Shown: positions 7,734 to 16,516, counted from the first letter of the stretch. The stretch is 64,000 bases of DNA from Bacillus sp. MUM 116 (GCF_001866655.1 NZ_MLYR01000003.1:1-64000), one strand, 5' to 3'. The notes: generated by a model from the letters alone, not told the origin. A program made the numbers and translations.

Positions 7734-8862
7734 TTGGCGGCCGTTTCCCCCAATATTGATAAAGGTCAGTTCGAATCGAGCCGTTAAATAGTTTCCGCTT
7801 TTTGGTTGCAGGTTTGCCGTAAAATTTCTCAAAGTCTTCGTTTGAGGTCAAGATGTAAATGGACCAGGTATCAAATTTATTTAATACTTCCCCCATATCC
7901 TTGTACATTCGTTCAACGGCTGTTTTCTCACCAATTCTTTCCCCATATGGCGGATTTCCGACAATGACTCCATACTCCAAATTTGTTGTAAAGTCTTTTA
8001 CTTGCATTTGCTTAAACTGAATCATGTCAGCGAAACCAGCTTCAAAGGAATTTTCCTGAGCCATTTTCACCATTCGATGATCGATATCTGACCCCATAAT
8101 TTGCAGAGGCTGATCATAATTGGCCAAAGATTCTGCTTCCTCCCGGGCTTCTTCCCATACCTTTTTTGATATCCAATCCCAGCTTTCCGAAACAAATTCA
8201 CGGTTAAAACCGGGGGCAATATTTTGACCAATCAATGCAGCCTCAATTGGTATCGTACCAGAACCGCAAAAAGGATCTATAAATGGTCGATCTGGTTTCC
8301 AATTTGTCAGCATGATAAGTGCTGCTGCAAGTGTTTCTTTTAATGGTGCCTCCCCTTGCTCGGCCCTATATCCGCGTTTATGAAGCCCTTGACCGCTAGT
8401 ATCAATCGTAATTGTTGCAACATCCTTTAATAAAGCCACTTCAATTCGGAAAAATGCACCATTTTCTTCAAACCAAGAGTTTCTTTTATAATGAATTTTC
8501 ATTCTTTCTACTACGGCTTTTTTTACAATTGCCTGACAATCTGAAACACTAAATAACTTTGATTTCACCGATTTCCCGATAACAGGAAATTCAGCGTTCT
8601 CTGGTAAATATTTTTCCCAAGGTAATGCCTTTGTCTTTTCAAATAATTCATCAAAGGTATAAGCTTTAAACTCGCCAACCTTTATTTTAATGCGGTCCGC
8701 TGTTCGAAGCCATAAGTTGCTTCTTGCAATGGCTGATTCATCACCAGAAAAAGTAATCTTGCCATTCTCAACTTCACATTCGTATCCAAGGTCCCGGACT
8801 TCTTTAGCCACTAAGGCTTCAAGACCCATTGCGGAGGTTGCGATAATTTGATAATTTCCCAT
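7720..8862 (-). CDS. ypsC: THUMP-domain rRNA N2-guanine methyltransferase YpsC
   Basis: A 380-residue class I SAM-dependent RNA methyltransferase of the RlmK/RlmL family. The N-terminal THUMP RNA-binding domain spans about 1-160; the methyltransferase domain has the SAM motif DPFCGSGTIP (about 194-203) and the catalytic NPPYGE (about 296-301), typical of exocyclic amine methylation. AAGGGTGA lies before the ATG. It is adjacent to ypvA and to RNase P RNA, as in B. subtilis. Likely modifies a guanine of 23S rRNA; the exact position cannot be read from sequence. Confidence 0.9.
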   Translation of the reverse strand: MGNYQIIATSAMGLEALVAKEVRDLGYECEVENGKITFSGDESAIARSNLWLRTADRIKIKVGEFKAYTFDELFEKTKALPWEKYLPENAEFPVIGKSVKSKLFSVSDCQAIVKKAVVERMKIHYKRNSWFEENGAFFRIEVALLKDVATITIDTSGQGLHKRGYRAEQGEAPLKETLAAALIMLTNWKPDRPFIDPFCGSGTIPIEAALIGQNIAPGFNREFVSESWDWISKKVWEEAREEAESLANYDQPLQIMGSDIDHRMVKMAQENSFEAGFADMIQFKQMQVKDFTTNLEYGVIVGNPPYGERIGEKTAVERMYKDMGEVLNKFDTWSIYILTSNEDFEKFYGKPATKKRKLFNGSIRTDLYQYWGKRPPRQQD

Positions 8863-8947
8863 TTCTTCACCCTTAATCTATAAGCTTTATGTATAAATCC
8901 ATTATTGACGAAAAAATTTATGTGAATGCAGACAAGTGTAATAAACA

Positions 8948-8975
8948 ATAAAAAGCTCCCCAGTGCAGGAGAGCT
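8948..8975 (-). terminator. Terminator of the RNase P RNA gene
   Basis: On the minus strand AGCTCTCC pairs with GGGAGCT (one bulge) around a short loop, followed by TTTTTA. Confidence 0.75.
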
Positions 8976-8996
8976 ATTCATTATCCATTATACTTT

Positions 8997-9420
8997 CCCA
9001 TTAAAACGTTCTGTAAGCCATGTTCTGTACCATAGTACTACAAACGACTATTCAGTCTCGTACTTCGGTGGTAATCATCTATCTACAGATTCATGAATGA
9101 AACTGTCCTTCTCCTTGTTCAATTCCTCAGAGAAAGTGCCCCTACCATAATTTGGGTTTCTCGCTCGTGGGGTTTACCGCGTTCCACCCTTTCCATTTCT
9201 GGAAAGGCTCCGTCACTGTGGCACTTTTATAGGTATTCATACCATATCCAAAGGACTTAGGTACTTTCCCGGCCGTCAGCTGGGTTCTTGCCCCAACTGC
9301 CCTAGCTTATGAATTCACTAGGCACGAACACTACGAGCATCGCAGCCCGTGCGAGCATGGACTTTCCTCTACAATTCGCCAAGAGGCTCCTTGCAGCGAT
9401 TACCCGAACGTATTTAATGA
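8997..9420 (-). ncRNA. rnpB: RNase P RNA, type B
   Basis: The catalytic RNA of ribonuclease P, which cuts the 5' leader from tRNA precursors. On the minus strand it opens with ACGTTCGGGTAATCGCTGC, carries the universal GAGGAAAGTCCATGCTCGCAC block, and ends with CATGGCTTACAGAACGTT. The termini pair (CATTAAA with TTTAATG), forming helix P1 and setting the approximate ends. Size of about 424 nucleotides and location between ypsC and gpsB match the Bacillus arrangement. A terminator follows at 8948-8975. The exact 5' and 3' nucleotides are estimates. Confidence 0.95.
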
Positions 9421-9492
9421 AGACATTTTTTATTATATGTATTTCACGTACATAATTCAATGGTTTTTATTAGGAAAATCGGGAACTTTCTT

Positions 9493-9795
9493 CTAATCAT
9501 ATAATTTATTGCCAAAAACATGTTTTTCAAGGTTGGATAATCTCTTTAAAATATCAAAATTTGTTGTTCCGGCAGGCTGAGAAATCGGCTGCCTTCTTGA
9601 AGTTTCTTCAAGCTGTTTGCGTAAGCGGAGATTTTCCTGTTGCATATCATCAATTTCTTGGTGGAAGATTTCATAATCCTTAATAATCAAATCCAAAAAT
9701 TTATCAACGTCTTCTTGTTTATACCCTCTAACAGCTGTTTTAAACTCTTTTTCCAATATATCCTTAGCTGTTAATTTCATTTTATCAGACACCAT
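9493..9795 (-). CDS. gpsB: Cell division protein GpsB (DivIVA-like)
   Basis: A 100-residue coiled-coil protein that shuttles penicillin-binding protein 1 between side-wall and septal synthesis. The N-terminal DivIVA-like membrane-binding segment ([23 protein letters not shown]) is followed by a coiled coil (about 35-70), a variable Q/P-rich linker and the conserved C-terminal [16 protein letters not shown] trimerisation helix. GAGGTGATT precedes the ATG. Its client PBP1 is encoded about 10 kb away in this window (20354-23032). Confidence 0.97.
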   Translation of the reverse strand: MVSDKMKLTAKDILEKEFKTAVRGYKQEDVDKFLDLIIKDYEIFHQEIDDMQQENLRLRKQLEETSRRQPISQPAGTTNFDILKRLSNLEKHVFGNKLYD

Positions 9796-9878
9796 TCAAA
9801 TCACCTCAAAATTCGCCAATCATTACCTATTATTTTTTCAAAAATATGCACTTTTGTCAATTTATCTTTCCTAAATGA

Positions 9879-10439
9879 TTAAAAATCAGACTGCTTTAAT
9901 TGTTCTTCCTCAACAATTAGCTGCAAATCATAAAAAGTGATTAATTGGATAGGATAAGGTTTCCGGCATTGATATTGGAGAGCCATTTCGTATAAGTATT
10001 TGGGACTTCCCTCTTTTTCCTGATCATATAGGAGCAGGAGTGCATCGCTTTTTTCAAGGAAAAATTGGTTTTTCAAACGAAACTGCCATGGCTTTTCGTA
10101 GCCTTTTTTTGTTACGGAGTCAACAAAATCTGCCTGCATCAAAACAGATTCGTACCATTCCTTATTTTTTTCACTCCAATTTGCTTCTTGTTCCAAAAAT
10201 GGTGTAATAACAGCAAGCTTTAAATTCGGGAAATCTTCCTGTAGTTCGAATAAAACTTCTCCTGCCCACAATTCAACTCCCAATTGCCCGCTGATGAGTA
10301 CCCATTCCAGCCCTTCATCGAGCATTCGAAGCAATTCTTTTTTGATGGCAGCCTTTATAAAAAATACAGATGGATGGTCATTTTGAAAGATTCCTAATTC
10401 ATAAGGCTTATAGCCGGAAATTGTGAGCACTTTTGGCAA
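9879..10439 (-). CDS. ypsA: YpsA, SLOG-superfamily protein (DUF1273)
   Basis: A 186-residue protein of the SLOG Rossmann-like superfamily, predicted to bind a nucleotide or related ligand. Visible are the N-terminal [14 protein letters not shown], the glycine-rich [12 protein letters not shown] and [19 protein letters not shown] place the start at the TTG at 10439 because GGAGGG lies 7 bases before it; the longer frame starts with the ATG that is part of that ribosome binding site. Family members influence cell division in Firmicutes together with GpsB, whose gene is next door. Ligand unknown. Confidence 0.88.
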   Translation of the reverse strand: MPKVLTISGYKPYELGIFQNDHPSVFFIKAAIKKELLRMLDEGLEWVLISGQLGVELWAGEVLFELQEDFPNLKLAVITPFLEQEANWSEKNKEWYESVLMQADFVDSVTKKGYEKPWQFRLKNQFFLEKSDALLLLYDQEKEGSPKYLYEMALQYQCRKPYPIQLITFYDLQLIVEEEQLKQSDF

Positions 10440-10512
10440 GTGAACTCCCTCCATAAAATTTTTTTAAATGGGACAAACACTTTTCCATTAATAACATACA
10501 ATAAAGTAAACA

Positions 10513-10542
10513 AAAAGAAAACAAGGGCTAAAAAGCCCTTGC
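10513..10542 (-). terminator. Terminator of cotD
   Basis: On the minus strand GCAAGGGCT pairs with AGCCCTTGT around TTTT, followed by a T-rich run. Confidence 0.85.
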
Positions 10543-10558
10543 AAAGAATTAAATCATT

Positions 10559-10963
10559 TTAAGGTCTTGGACCCATGAACGGTGTTGGACCAGGCATTCC
10601 AAACCCTGGACCAGGTGCTCCAAACCCTGGACCAGGTGCTCCGAATCCTGGACCAGGTGCTCCAAACCCTGGACCAGGTGCTCCGAATCCTGGGCCTACT
10701 GGTCCAAACCCTGGGCCAACAGGTCCAAACCCTGGACCCATAGGGGCAGCACAAGGTGAACAACAGTTAATGTGTTGATTACAAACATCTTCACAGCATG
10801 AAGCTGATTGTGGACAGAAGTGTTTGTGTTGAAACATATGATGGTTCACTGTTGTAGTGTGGACAGGATGGATATGAGGCACCACCGTTGATGAGAAGGT
10901 ATGGTTCACAAGGTTTGTTGTCGGATGAATGACTGGCGGCGTAACATTCGTACCTAAAAACAT
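10559..10963 (-). CDS. cotD: CotD-family inner spore coat protein with GPGFG repeat tail
   Basis: A 134-residue spore coat protein. The N-terminal half matches CotD in its His-rich pattern (TFSSTVVPHIHPVHTTTVNH) and a Cys-rich stretch (CCEDVCNQHINCC). The C-terminal half (about 75-127) is a collagen-like run of seven-residue units of the form GPGFGAP or GPGFGPV, encoded by near-identical 21-bp repeats. ATG at 10963 was chosen because AAAGGAGA precedes it; an upstream in-frame ATG overlaps that site. A sigma-K type promoter lies about 40 bp upstream, fitting late mother-cell expression. Classical CotD lacks such a tail, so the repeats are a lineage-specific extension. Confidence 0.88.
   Translation of the reverse strand: MFLGTNVTPPVIHPTTNLVNHTFSSTVVPHIHPVHTTTVNHHMFQHKHFCPQSASCCEDVCNQHINCCSPCAAPMGPGFGPVGPGFGPVGPGFGAPGPGFGAPGPGFGAPGPGFGAPGPGFGMPGPTPFMGPRP
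10585..10740. repeat. 21-bp tandem repeats inside cotD
   Basis: About seven 21-bp units encode GPGFG plus AP or PV. Neighbouring units differ by single synonymous bases (AAACCC or GAATCC), so copy number is prone to slippage in multiples of seven codons without frameshift. Confidence 0.85.
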
Positions 10964-11002
10964 ATCAAGCTCTCCTTTCAAATCATAATCTATTTACACT
11001 AA

Positions 11003-11030
11003 TACGCTATGAAGAAAAGAGGATTCTTGT
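11003..11030 (-). promoter_or_regulatory. Sigma-K type promoter of cotD
   Basis: On the minus strand the -10 element CATAGCGTA (11003-11011) matches the sigma-K form CATA-N3-TA exactly. An AC -35 core lies at 11029-11030, 17 bp upstream. The implied start is about 30 bases before the cotD ATG. Confidence 0.7.
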
Positions 11031-11081
11031 ACTAAGGAAAATACCTAATTTTTAGCCGAACATCTTTTATTTTTAAGAAAC

Positions 11082-11177
11082 CTAAAAGAGCGAATAAAAG
11101 CTATCTTTTAAGCTTGTAAAAAGGACAGCAGTCAAACAAACGACAGCAAAAAATAAAAACAAGATTGCTTTATACAT
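11082..11177 (-). CDS. Small single-pass membrane peptide (31 aa)
   Basis: The peptide begins MYKAILFLFFAVVCL and ends DSFYSLF: one hydrophobic helix (about 4-22) followed by a short polar tail. GATGGAGATGG lies about 7 bases before the ATG. It sits alone between cotD and mrfB on the same strand. I do not recognise the family. Good initiation signals and a clean membrane helix support it, but without comparative data it is only a probable gene. Confidence 0.5.
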   Translation of the reverse strand: MYKAILFLFFAVVCLTAVLFTSLKDSFYSLF

Positions 11178-11327
11178 ATTACCATCTCCATCATTATTTT
11201 TTTGTCGTTTTTACTCACACAGTTTTACATTTTACCCTGTTTAATGACGATAAACAATATGGAAATGCCGGTTTTTTGCAAATAAATTATGAAATTTTTG
11301 TTACGATAAATCGAAACTTAAAGAATA

Positions 11328-12629
11328 TTATTCTTGAAAAGAAGTTTTATGGGAATTTTGCGGTTCCCCAGGAAATTTGCCGAGTTTTTTCTCCAATCGT
11401 TTTAATCTTAACTCGAGTTGATAATATGAAAGCGGATGGGTATCCTTTTTGTGATTTTGAAGTTGACTAACTGTGTCAATTGCTTTTATACAGTATATTC
11501 TCGCAATCTCCATATCTTTTATTCTATGTTCATATATTTTTGCCAATTCAAGATACGATTGCAAAGCTATCCCGACATCTTCTGATTTTGCTGTTTCAAT
11601 TAAAAGTTCCACACCCCTTTTCCATTCCTGTTCCTTCTTCAATTGTAGGGCAAGAGCCAATTTGGCCTTTTCAGACGGAAGGTCGGTACCGCCTAAAAGT
11701 TTCGTTAACTCCTTTTTTGCTTCGTTTTTTTCGCCTAATGCAGCAAACCACCTTCCAACCTCAAATGTTTCCATTCTTGTCCGATTCGGATCGACACCAC
11801 AAATTTGGAAGGTTAAATGAGTATATAAAGTGATAAGAGAGAGAATATCCATTTCATTGTGCTTTAAGATGCCAATCATTCCGTCGGGCTGCTTACTTTC
11901 TATAAAATCAAAATAAATCATTGGCGCCAAAAATCCCGGAATATCATCAATCCTTTCAACCCCTAATATCTCTTTTTCGACAACAGCTAATTTTAACCTG
12001 TCTAGCTTATGTTTCCAAAGCCTCCTTGCGGAATGAAATAAATCAAAATGCCCAAACGGAGGAAGTTTCGGTACATGCTCCCTGACGAGGGTATGCCTTG
12101 TCTTTACTTGCGGCCAGTCAAATGATTTTCCATTATAGGTAACGAGGGTTTTATAGTTTACTTTTTCCAAAAAACTATGATATAAAGGGACCTCTGCACC
12201 CGGATTAGGCAAAATATGCTGTCGCAATATGATTTCCTTTCCTGTAAAACTGGCATAACCAAGTAAAAAAATAGTATTGCCAACTCCTCCGCCAAGTCCG
12301 GTTGTTTCTGTGTCAAAAAAGAACAATTCTTCCGCACGATGGCCTGCTGCAGATAATGGATGATTTATCGATTGCTTGTTCCATATTTCAATAGCTGTTA
12401 GAAAATCGTGAAAACGATAATGTCCATGCTGCTGTGATAATGGATATTTTACCTCACGAATCAGACAATAGTTTTGATCCAGTACATATGGAAAGACTTT
12501 TTCTTTTTCCCATTGCTCCCGAAATGGAATCTCCAAAAATGAATTTCCTTGGACATCCTTATTTTTTTCAGTTTGTACCCCCGTTGAAATATGTGGTTTT
12601 AACCGATTTAGTTTATTTTTCAATGACAT
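11328..12629 (-). CDS. mrfB: MrfB (YprB), DEDD-type exonuclease for mitomycin C repair
   Basis: A 433-residue ribonuclease H-fold exonuclease. The catalytic core (about 95-270) starts with the exonuclease I motif FFDTETTGLGGG (about 104-115) and continues through VTYNGKSFDWP and HNEMDILS; the C-terminal third is helical and TPR-like. In B. subtilis, MrfA and MrfB act together in a UvrABC-independent repair pathway for mitomycin C lesions. Here mrfB starts 15 bp after mrfA stops, with AAAGGAAGTG as ribosome binding site, so the two are co-transcribed. It is read in the same direction as the candidate LexA-controlled promoter upstream of mrfA. Confidence 0.92.
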   Translation of the reverse strand: MSLKNKLNRLKPHISTGVQTEKNKDVQGNSFLEIPFREQWEKEKVFPYVLDQNYCLIREVKYPLSQQHGHYRFHDFLTAIEIWNKQSINHPLSAAGHRAEELFFFDTETTGLGGGVGNTIFLLGYASFTGKEIILRQHILPNPGAEVPLYHSFLEKVNYKTLVTYNGKSFDWPQVKTRHTLVREHVPKLPPFGHFDLFHSARRLWKHKLDRLKLAVVEKEILGVERIDDIPGFLAPMIYFDFIESKQPDGMIGILKHNEMDILSLITLYTHLTFQICGVDPNRTRMETFEVGRWFAALGEKNEAKKELTKLLGGTDLPSEKAKLALALQLKKEQEWKRGVELLIETAKSEDVGIALQSYLELAKIYEHRIKDMEIARIYCIKAIDTVSQLQNHKKDTHPLSYYQLELRLKRLEKKLGKFPGEPQNSHKTSFQE

Positions 12630-12643
12630 TGTTTACACTTCCT

Positions 12644-14923
12644 TTATAGCCGGGAAGGCTGTACAAAAGCATTTATAATATTGATTGCATCTTTTTTGGC
12701 AAGTTCGCTTATTGTATCAGCGCCAATGCATGAAGGACATCCTGATTCACATTGACAAACCTCAAGCATTTTTCTAGTTTCTTCAAATACTGCTTGCATA
12801 CCCTGATAAATTTTTTCACTTAAACCAATTCCACCAGGATAGCGGTCATAAAAGAATACCGTTGGTTTTTCGTTATGGTCTGCTTTCACCTGCGGGATTA
12901 CATGAATATCCTGAGGATCCGCCATCACAAATAATGGGGCAATATGATTTAAGGCATGAGCCGCTCCAATCAATCCCTGTTCTAATCTTTCCTGACCCAT
13001 TTCAGTAAATGATTGATCCAATGATATCCAAGCTGCACTTGTATGAAGCTCCTCTTCAGGCAGATGGATAGGCCCCGAACCGATATTTTCATGGGTTTCA
13101 AATTTGATTTTCTTAAAGATGGTTGCCATTGCGCGAACACTTACATCACCATAACCGATTTCAGCATATTTTTGAGAGGAAAGTCGATCGACCTCAAGCA
13201 CTTTTAGTTGGACCGCTAAATTTGCATCGGTATAATAGTCGACGTCCACTTCTCTAACAAATGCCTTTTTTTCTTCCCAATCAAGCTTTTCAACTTGAAA
13301 TTGCCTGCCTTGATGCAAATAAATGGCTTCTTCATGAAGCAATGTCATAGCGGAAAAACGGTTTATTTCACCAATTACCCGTACATTCGCCACATCAGAC
13401 TGATCAACAATTACAATATTTTCCTGAGACGCAGACCTGAGGCTGATATTATGGGCCGGAAAGGAATCATTCATCCAATACCATTTATCACCATTTCGAT
13501 AAAGAATGCGCTCCTCTGTTAAATATTCTAACAATTCCTCAGTGTCCAAAGCCCCAAATTTTTCTCCTTGTTTAAACGGGAGCTCATATGCCGCACATTT
13601 CATGTGGTCAATTAAAATAATGAGATTATCGGGATTGATCCTTGCTGTTTCCGGACTTTTATTAAAAAAGTATTCCGGATTCTGAATAATGTATTGGTCG
13701 AGTGGACTTGAACTGGCTACCATGATGACAAGGGCTTCCCCATGTCGTCTTCCGGCCCTGCCCGCCTGCTGCCATGCGCTCGAAATTGTCCCGGGATACC
13801 CAGTCATAATACAAACTTGGAGCTGTCCAATGTCTACTCCGAGCTCCAGGGCGTTTGTGCTGACAACCCCATAAATCTCGCCTGAACGCAGGCCTTTTTC
13901 AATTTTCCTTCTTTCTGTCGGCAGGTACCCGCCTCGATAACCCATAATTGATTTTGAGCCTAATTGGTTTTTCACCAGCTCTTGAAGGTAAGTTAAAATA
14001 ATCTCAACCCTTACCCTGCTTCTGGCAAAAACAATCGTTTGAATTTTATTTTTTAATAATTCTCCGGCAATTTTCCTAACTTCAAGGGTTGCACTCCGCC
14101 GGATATTCAGTGGCTTGTTTACAATAGGAGGATTATAAAAAAGAAAATGTTTCCTGCCGCTCGGTGCGCCGTTATTATCGATTAACTCCATTTTTTCTTC
14201 TGTTAACGCTTCTGCAAGCTCCAAGGGATTTGCAATTGTTGCTGATGTACAAATAAAAACGGGATTACTGCCGTAATATCGGCACATCCGTTTTAACCTG
14301 CGTATCACGTTGGCAACATGGCTGCCAAACACCCCTCGATACGTATGCAGTTCATCGATTACAACAAATTTAAGATTCTCAAATAGTGATACCCATTTTG
14401 TATGATGTGGGAGAATCGCAGAATGAAGCATGTCCGGATTCGTAATTACAACATGTCCCGCTTTTCTGACCCTTTGCCGAATCGTTGCGGGAGTATCTCC
14501 GTCATAGGTATAACTATTTATATCTACGCCTGCAGCCTGAATAATTTCATTTATTTCACTTTTCTGATCCTGTGCAAGTGCTTTTGTTGGGAACATGTAC
14601 AATGCACGTGAGTTTGGGTTTTGAAGAATAGTTTCGAGAACAGGCAAGTTATAACAAAGGGTCTTACCCGAGGCAGTTGGAGTCACTGCAACAATGCTTC
14701 TTCCATCCATAATCGTTTCATATGCCGTACTTTGATGTGTATATAGTTCTTGAATTCCCTTACTCTTCAAAGCCTGTCTTAAAACAGGATGTAATGTATC
14801 CGGCAATGCAGCCGTTTGTGCCGGTTTTTCTTCAATCGTCCGCCATGTTACAATATTTTCTTTAAATCGCTCATTTGTCTTTAATTCAGATATAATTTCC
14901 TGCAGTTTTTTTTTCAACTTCAT
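12644..14923 (-). CDS. mrfA: MrfA (YprA), DEAH-type DNA helicase with DUF1998 domain
   Basis: A 759-residue superfamily 2 helicase that unwinds 3'-tailed DNA in mitomycin C repair in B. subtilis. Walker A is TPTASGKT (about 80-87), the DExH box is DELH, and motif VI is QQAGRAGRR. The C-terminal DUF1998 domain holds the CQCESGCPSC cluster (four Cys, about 735-745) likely to bind zinc. The ATG at 14923 follows GAGGTGAGG; a GTG three codons upstream overlaps that site. It is the first gene of mrfA-mrfB, with a LexA-like box in the promoter spacer. Confidence 0.93.
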   Translation of the reverse strand: MKLKKKLQEIISELKTNERFKENIVTWRTIEEKPAQTAALPDTLHPVLRQALKSKGIQELYTHQSTAYETIMDGRSIVAVTPTASGKTLCYNLPVLETILQNPNSRALYMFPTKALAQDQKSEINEIIQAAGVDINSYTYDGDTPATIRQRVRKAGHVVITNPDMLHSAILPHHTKWVSLFENLKFVVIDELHTYRGVFGSHVANVIRRLKRMCRYYGSNPVFICTSATIANPLELAEALTEEKMELIDNNGAPSGRKHFLFYNPPIVNKPLNIRRSATLEVRKIAGELLKNKIQTIVFARSRVRVEIILTYLQELVKNQLGSKSIMGYRGGYLPTERRKIEKGLRSGEIYGVVSTNALELGVDIGQLQVCIMTGYPGTISSAWQQAGRAGRRHGEALVIMVASSSPLDQYIIQNPEYFFNKSPETARINPDNLIILIDHMKCAAYELPFKQGEKFGALDTEELLEYLTEERILYRNGDKWYWMNDSFPAHNISLRSASQENIVIVDQSDVANVRVIGEINRFSAMTLLHEEAIYLHQGRQFQVEKLDWEEKKAFVREVDVDYYTDANLAVQLKVLEVDRLSSQKYAEIGYGDVSVRAMATIFKKIKFETHENIGSGPIHLPEEELHTSAAWISLDQSFTEMGQERLEQGLIGAAHALNHIAPLFVMADPQDIHVIPQVKADHNEKPTVFFYDRYPGGIGLSEKIYQGMQAVFEETRKMLEVCQCESGCPSCIGADTISELAKKDAINIINAFVQPSRL

Positions 14924-14944
14924 AAACCTCACCTCATTACTACT

Positions 14945-14973
14945 ATTTTAGCGAATGAACGTTCGCGGTTAAA
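14945..14973 (-). promoter_or_regulatory. Promoter of mrfAB with LexA/DinR-like box
   Basis: The box CGAATGAACGTTCG (14952-14965) matches the Bacillus LexA consensus CGAAC-N4-GTTCG at 9 of 10 positions. It lies between a -10 TAAAAT (14945-14950, minus strand) and a weak -35 TTTAAC (14968-14973) with a 17-bp spacer, where a bound repressor would block RNA polymerase. Confidence 0.6.
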
Positions 14974-15143
14974 GAGTTAACGGAGATTTTTCCTCATTAA
15001 TTGGCTGGAGGATTATCCCATCTATTCTTTGCCACAATTTTGTAACATTTAAAGCCCTTTTTTAAAATTGCCTGGGGTATAAGTTAAATTATTGGTAATA
15101 TATTTGATACAATAGACTAAAACTAATTTAATGTGGTGAAAGC

Positions 15144-15842
15144 ATGAAAATAGAAGAAATTAAAAAAGTTCTTTCAGAATTCACTCTTTTTAGGGACTTA
15201 AATAACTATGAATTAACCAAAATAACCGATATTGCGATTGTGAGAGAATGGAAAAAGCATAGCCATGTTTTTTTACAGGGAGACCCGCTTGAAAATGTCT
15301 ACTTTATTAAAAATGGGAAAGTAAAAATCTATAAAAGTGATATTAGCGGGAAAGAACAACTAGTTAATATTATGAAAAAAGGTGAAATGTTTCCGCATGT
15401 TGGCTTTTTTCGAAAAGGAGATTATCCAGCATATGCTGAAATCCTTGAGCCATCAACCTTAATAGCCATCCCGATTCAAAAATTTGAAACAGTGTTAATC
15501 GAGAACCCTGAGTTATGTATAAAGGTATTTCGCGTTCTCGGAGAAAAAATTGTTGATTTGCAAAACCGGTTGGAAGAACAAATTCTTAATAATACCTATG
15601 AACAAATTGTAAAATTGCTCATACGACTTGCTCAAAAGTATGGCAATAAACGTGAAGATGGCACCATCCTATTAAAAGCGGAGTTCACCAATAAGGATCT
15701 TGCCAATATGATTGGAACAACCCGTGAAACCATTAGCCGGACATTGACAAAAATGAAAAAAGAGGAATTAATCGAAGTTGACGATGAAGGAAATATGATG
15801 CTGGATATCGATATTCTTATGGAAGAAATTCATTTACTATAA
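15144..15842 (+). CDS. Crp/Fnr-family transcription regulator without Fe-S cysteines
   Basis: A 232-residue Crp/Fnr protein. The cyclic-nucleotide-binding fold (about 15-125) contains VYFIKNGKVKIYK, the long dimer helix is about 125-155, and the winged HTH contains GTTRETISRT (about 191-200). The R-E-x-x-S-R recognition helix is of the kind that reads TGTGA half-sites, matching the operators at norB. There is a single cysteine (C125), so no FNR-type Fe-S cluster; it may sense NO, redox or haem like DNR/NnrR, or be an ArcR-like member. It is the intact relative of the pseudogene at 3031-3412 and probably the remaining local controller. Start supported by GTGGTGAAAG. Confidence 0.85.
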   Translation: MKIEEIKKVLSEFTLFRDLNNYELTKITDIAIVREWKKHSHVFLQGDPLENVYFIKNGKVKIYKSDISGKEQLVNIMKKGEMFPHVGFFRKGDYPAYAEILEPSTLIAIPIQKFETVLIENPELCIKVFRVLGEKIVDLQNRLEEQILNNTYEQIVKLLIRLAQKYGNKREDGTILLKAEFTNKDLANMIGTTRETISRTLTKMKKEELIEVDDEGNMMLDIDILMEEIHLL

Positions 15843-15847
15843 TGGAA

Positions 15848-15878
15848 GCACCGCTCCCTCAATTGGCAGCGGTTTTTT
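15848..15878 (+). terminator. Terminator of the Crp/Fnr gene
   Basis: ACCGCT-CC pairs with GG-AGCGGT around CTCAATT, followed by TTTTTT. Confidence 0.85.
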
Positions 15879-15984
15879 ATTTGGTCATTTTTATTCACTT
15901 CCAAGCTTGCCGGTTATTCAGGCACATACCTAGGAATATCAGCATATGATGTTGTGTGAAATTCTTGAAAGTGAGGGAATTGCC

Positions 15985-16467
15985 ATGTCATCCATGCTGC
16001 CGAGCGATTCAAATAACAAAAAAAAATCAAAGACTGAGCCTTTCAGTGATTTATTTAAATCCGTGAATGATTTGTTTCATGAACAGCCAATAAGAGGCTT
16101 TTTACAATCAATTGATGAATTGTTTAAAACCCCCTTCCCTTATAGTTCAGCCTTTCCTGTTGAAACGGTTGAGACGAACGGTGAATATATTATTACCGCA
16201 GAACTTCCAGGAGTCAAAAAAGAACAGATTCAGTTAAATATTTCCGGACACTACGTAACGATTTCAATCGAAAATAATGAAATGATCACGAAGGAAGATG
16301 AGAAAAATCAGCTTTACTCTAAAAGACAGTTACGCCAACACTCTTCCAGAACGATTTCACTACCATACCCCGTCAACGAGAAAAAAGTAAAAGCCTCCTA
16401 TCGGGATGGCTTATTACAAATACGTATTCCTCAAGAAAAAGGTAAAGTAATCAGAATCGATGAATAA
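15985..16467 (+). CDS. Hsp20/alpha-crystallin small heat shock protein
   Basis: A 160-residue chaperone that holds unfolding proteins. The alpha-crystallin domain (about 60-155) starts PVETVETNGEYIITAELPGVKKEQI, with RTISLPYPV and a C-terminal DGLLQIRIP strand; the N-terminus is polar and Lys/Ser-rich. ATG 15985 was selected because GTGAGGG lies 8 bases upstream; the frame is open from 15946 but without a ribosome binding site. It follows the Crp/Fnr gene after a terminator, so it has its own promoter. No CIRCE-like inverted repeat is visible upstream. Confidence 0.9.
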   Translation: MSSMLPSDSNNKKKSKTEPFSDLFKSVNDLFHEQPIRGFLQSIDELFKTPFPYSSAFPVETVETNGEYIITAELPGVKKEQIQLNISGHYVTISIENNEMITKEDEKNQLYSKRQLRQHSSRTISLPYPVNEKKVKASYRDGLLQIRIPQEKGKVIRIDE

Positions 16468-16487
16468 AGATAATAGTGTAAAAAGAA

Positions 16488-16514
16488 AAGGCGGCTTATA
16501 AAAAGCCGTCTTTC
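16488..16514. terminator. Bidirectional terminator between hsp20 and yppG
   Basis: GGCGGCTT pairs with AAAGCCGTC across ATAA, with A and T runs on either side serving both convergent genes. Confidence 0.8.
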
Positions 16515-16516
16515 TA

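Noticed and set aside
10575-10778. Plus-strand open frame rich in G, P, N, A
   Set aside because: It is the antisense of the cotD repeat tract; repeats with no stop codons are open on both strands. No ribosome binding site.
15955-15970. TGTGA half-site before hsp20 as a Crp/Fnr target
   Set aside because: The opposite half reads TGAAA rather than TCACA, so the palindrome is too weak to call.
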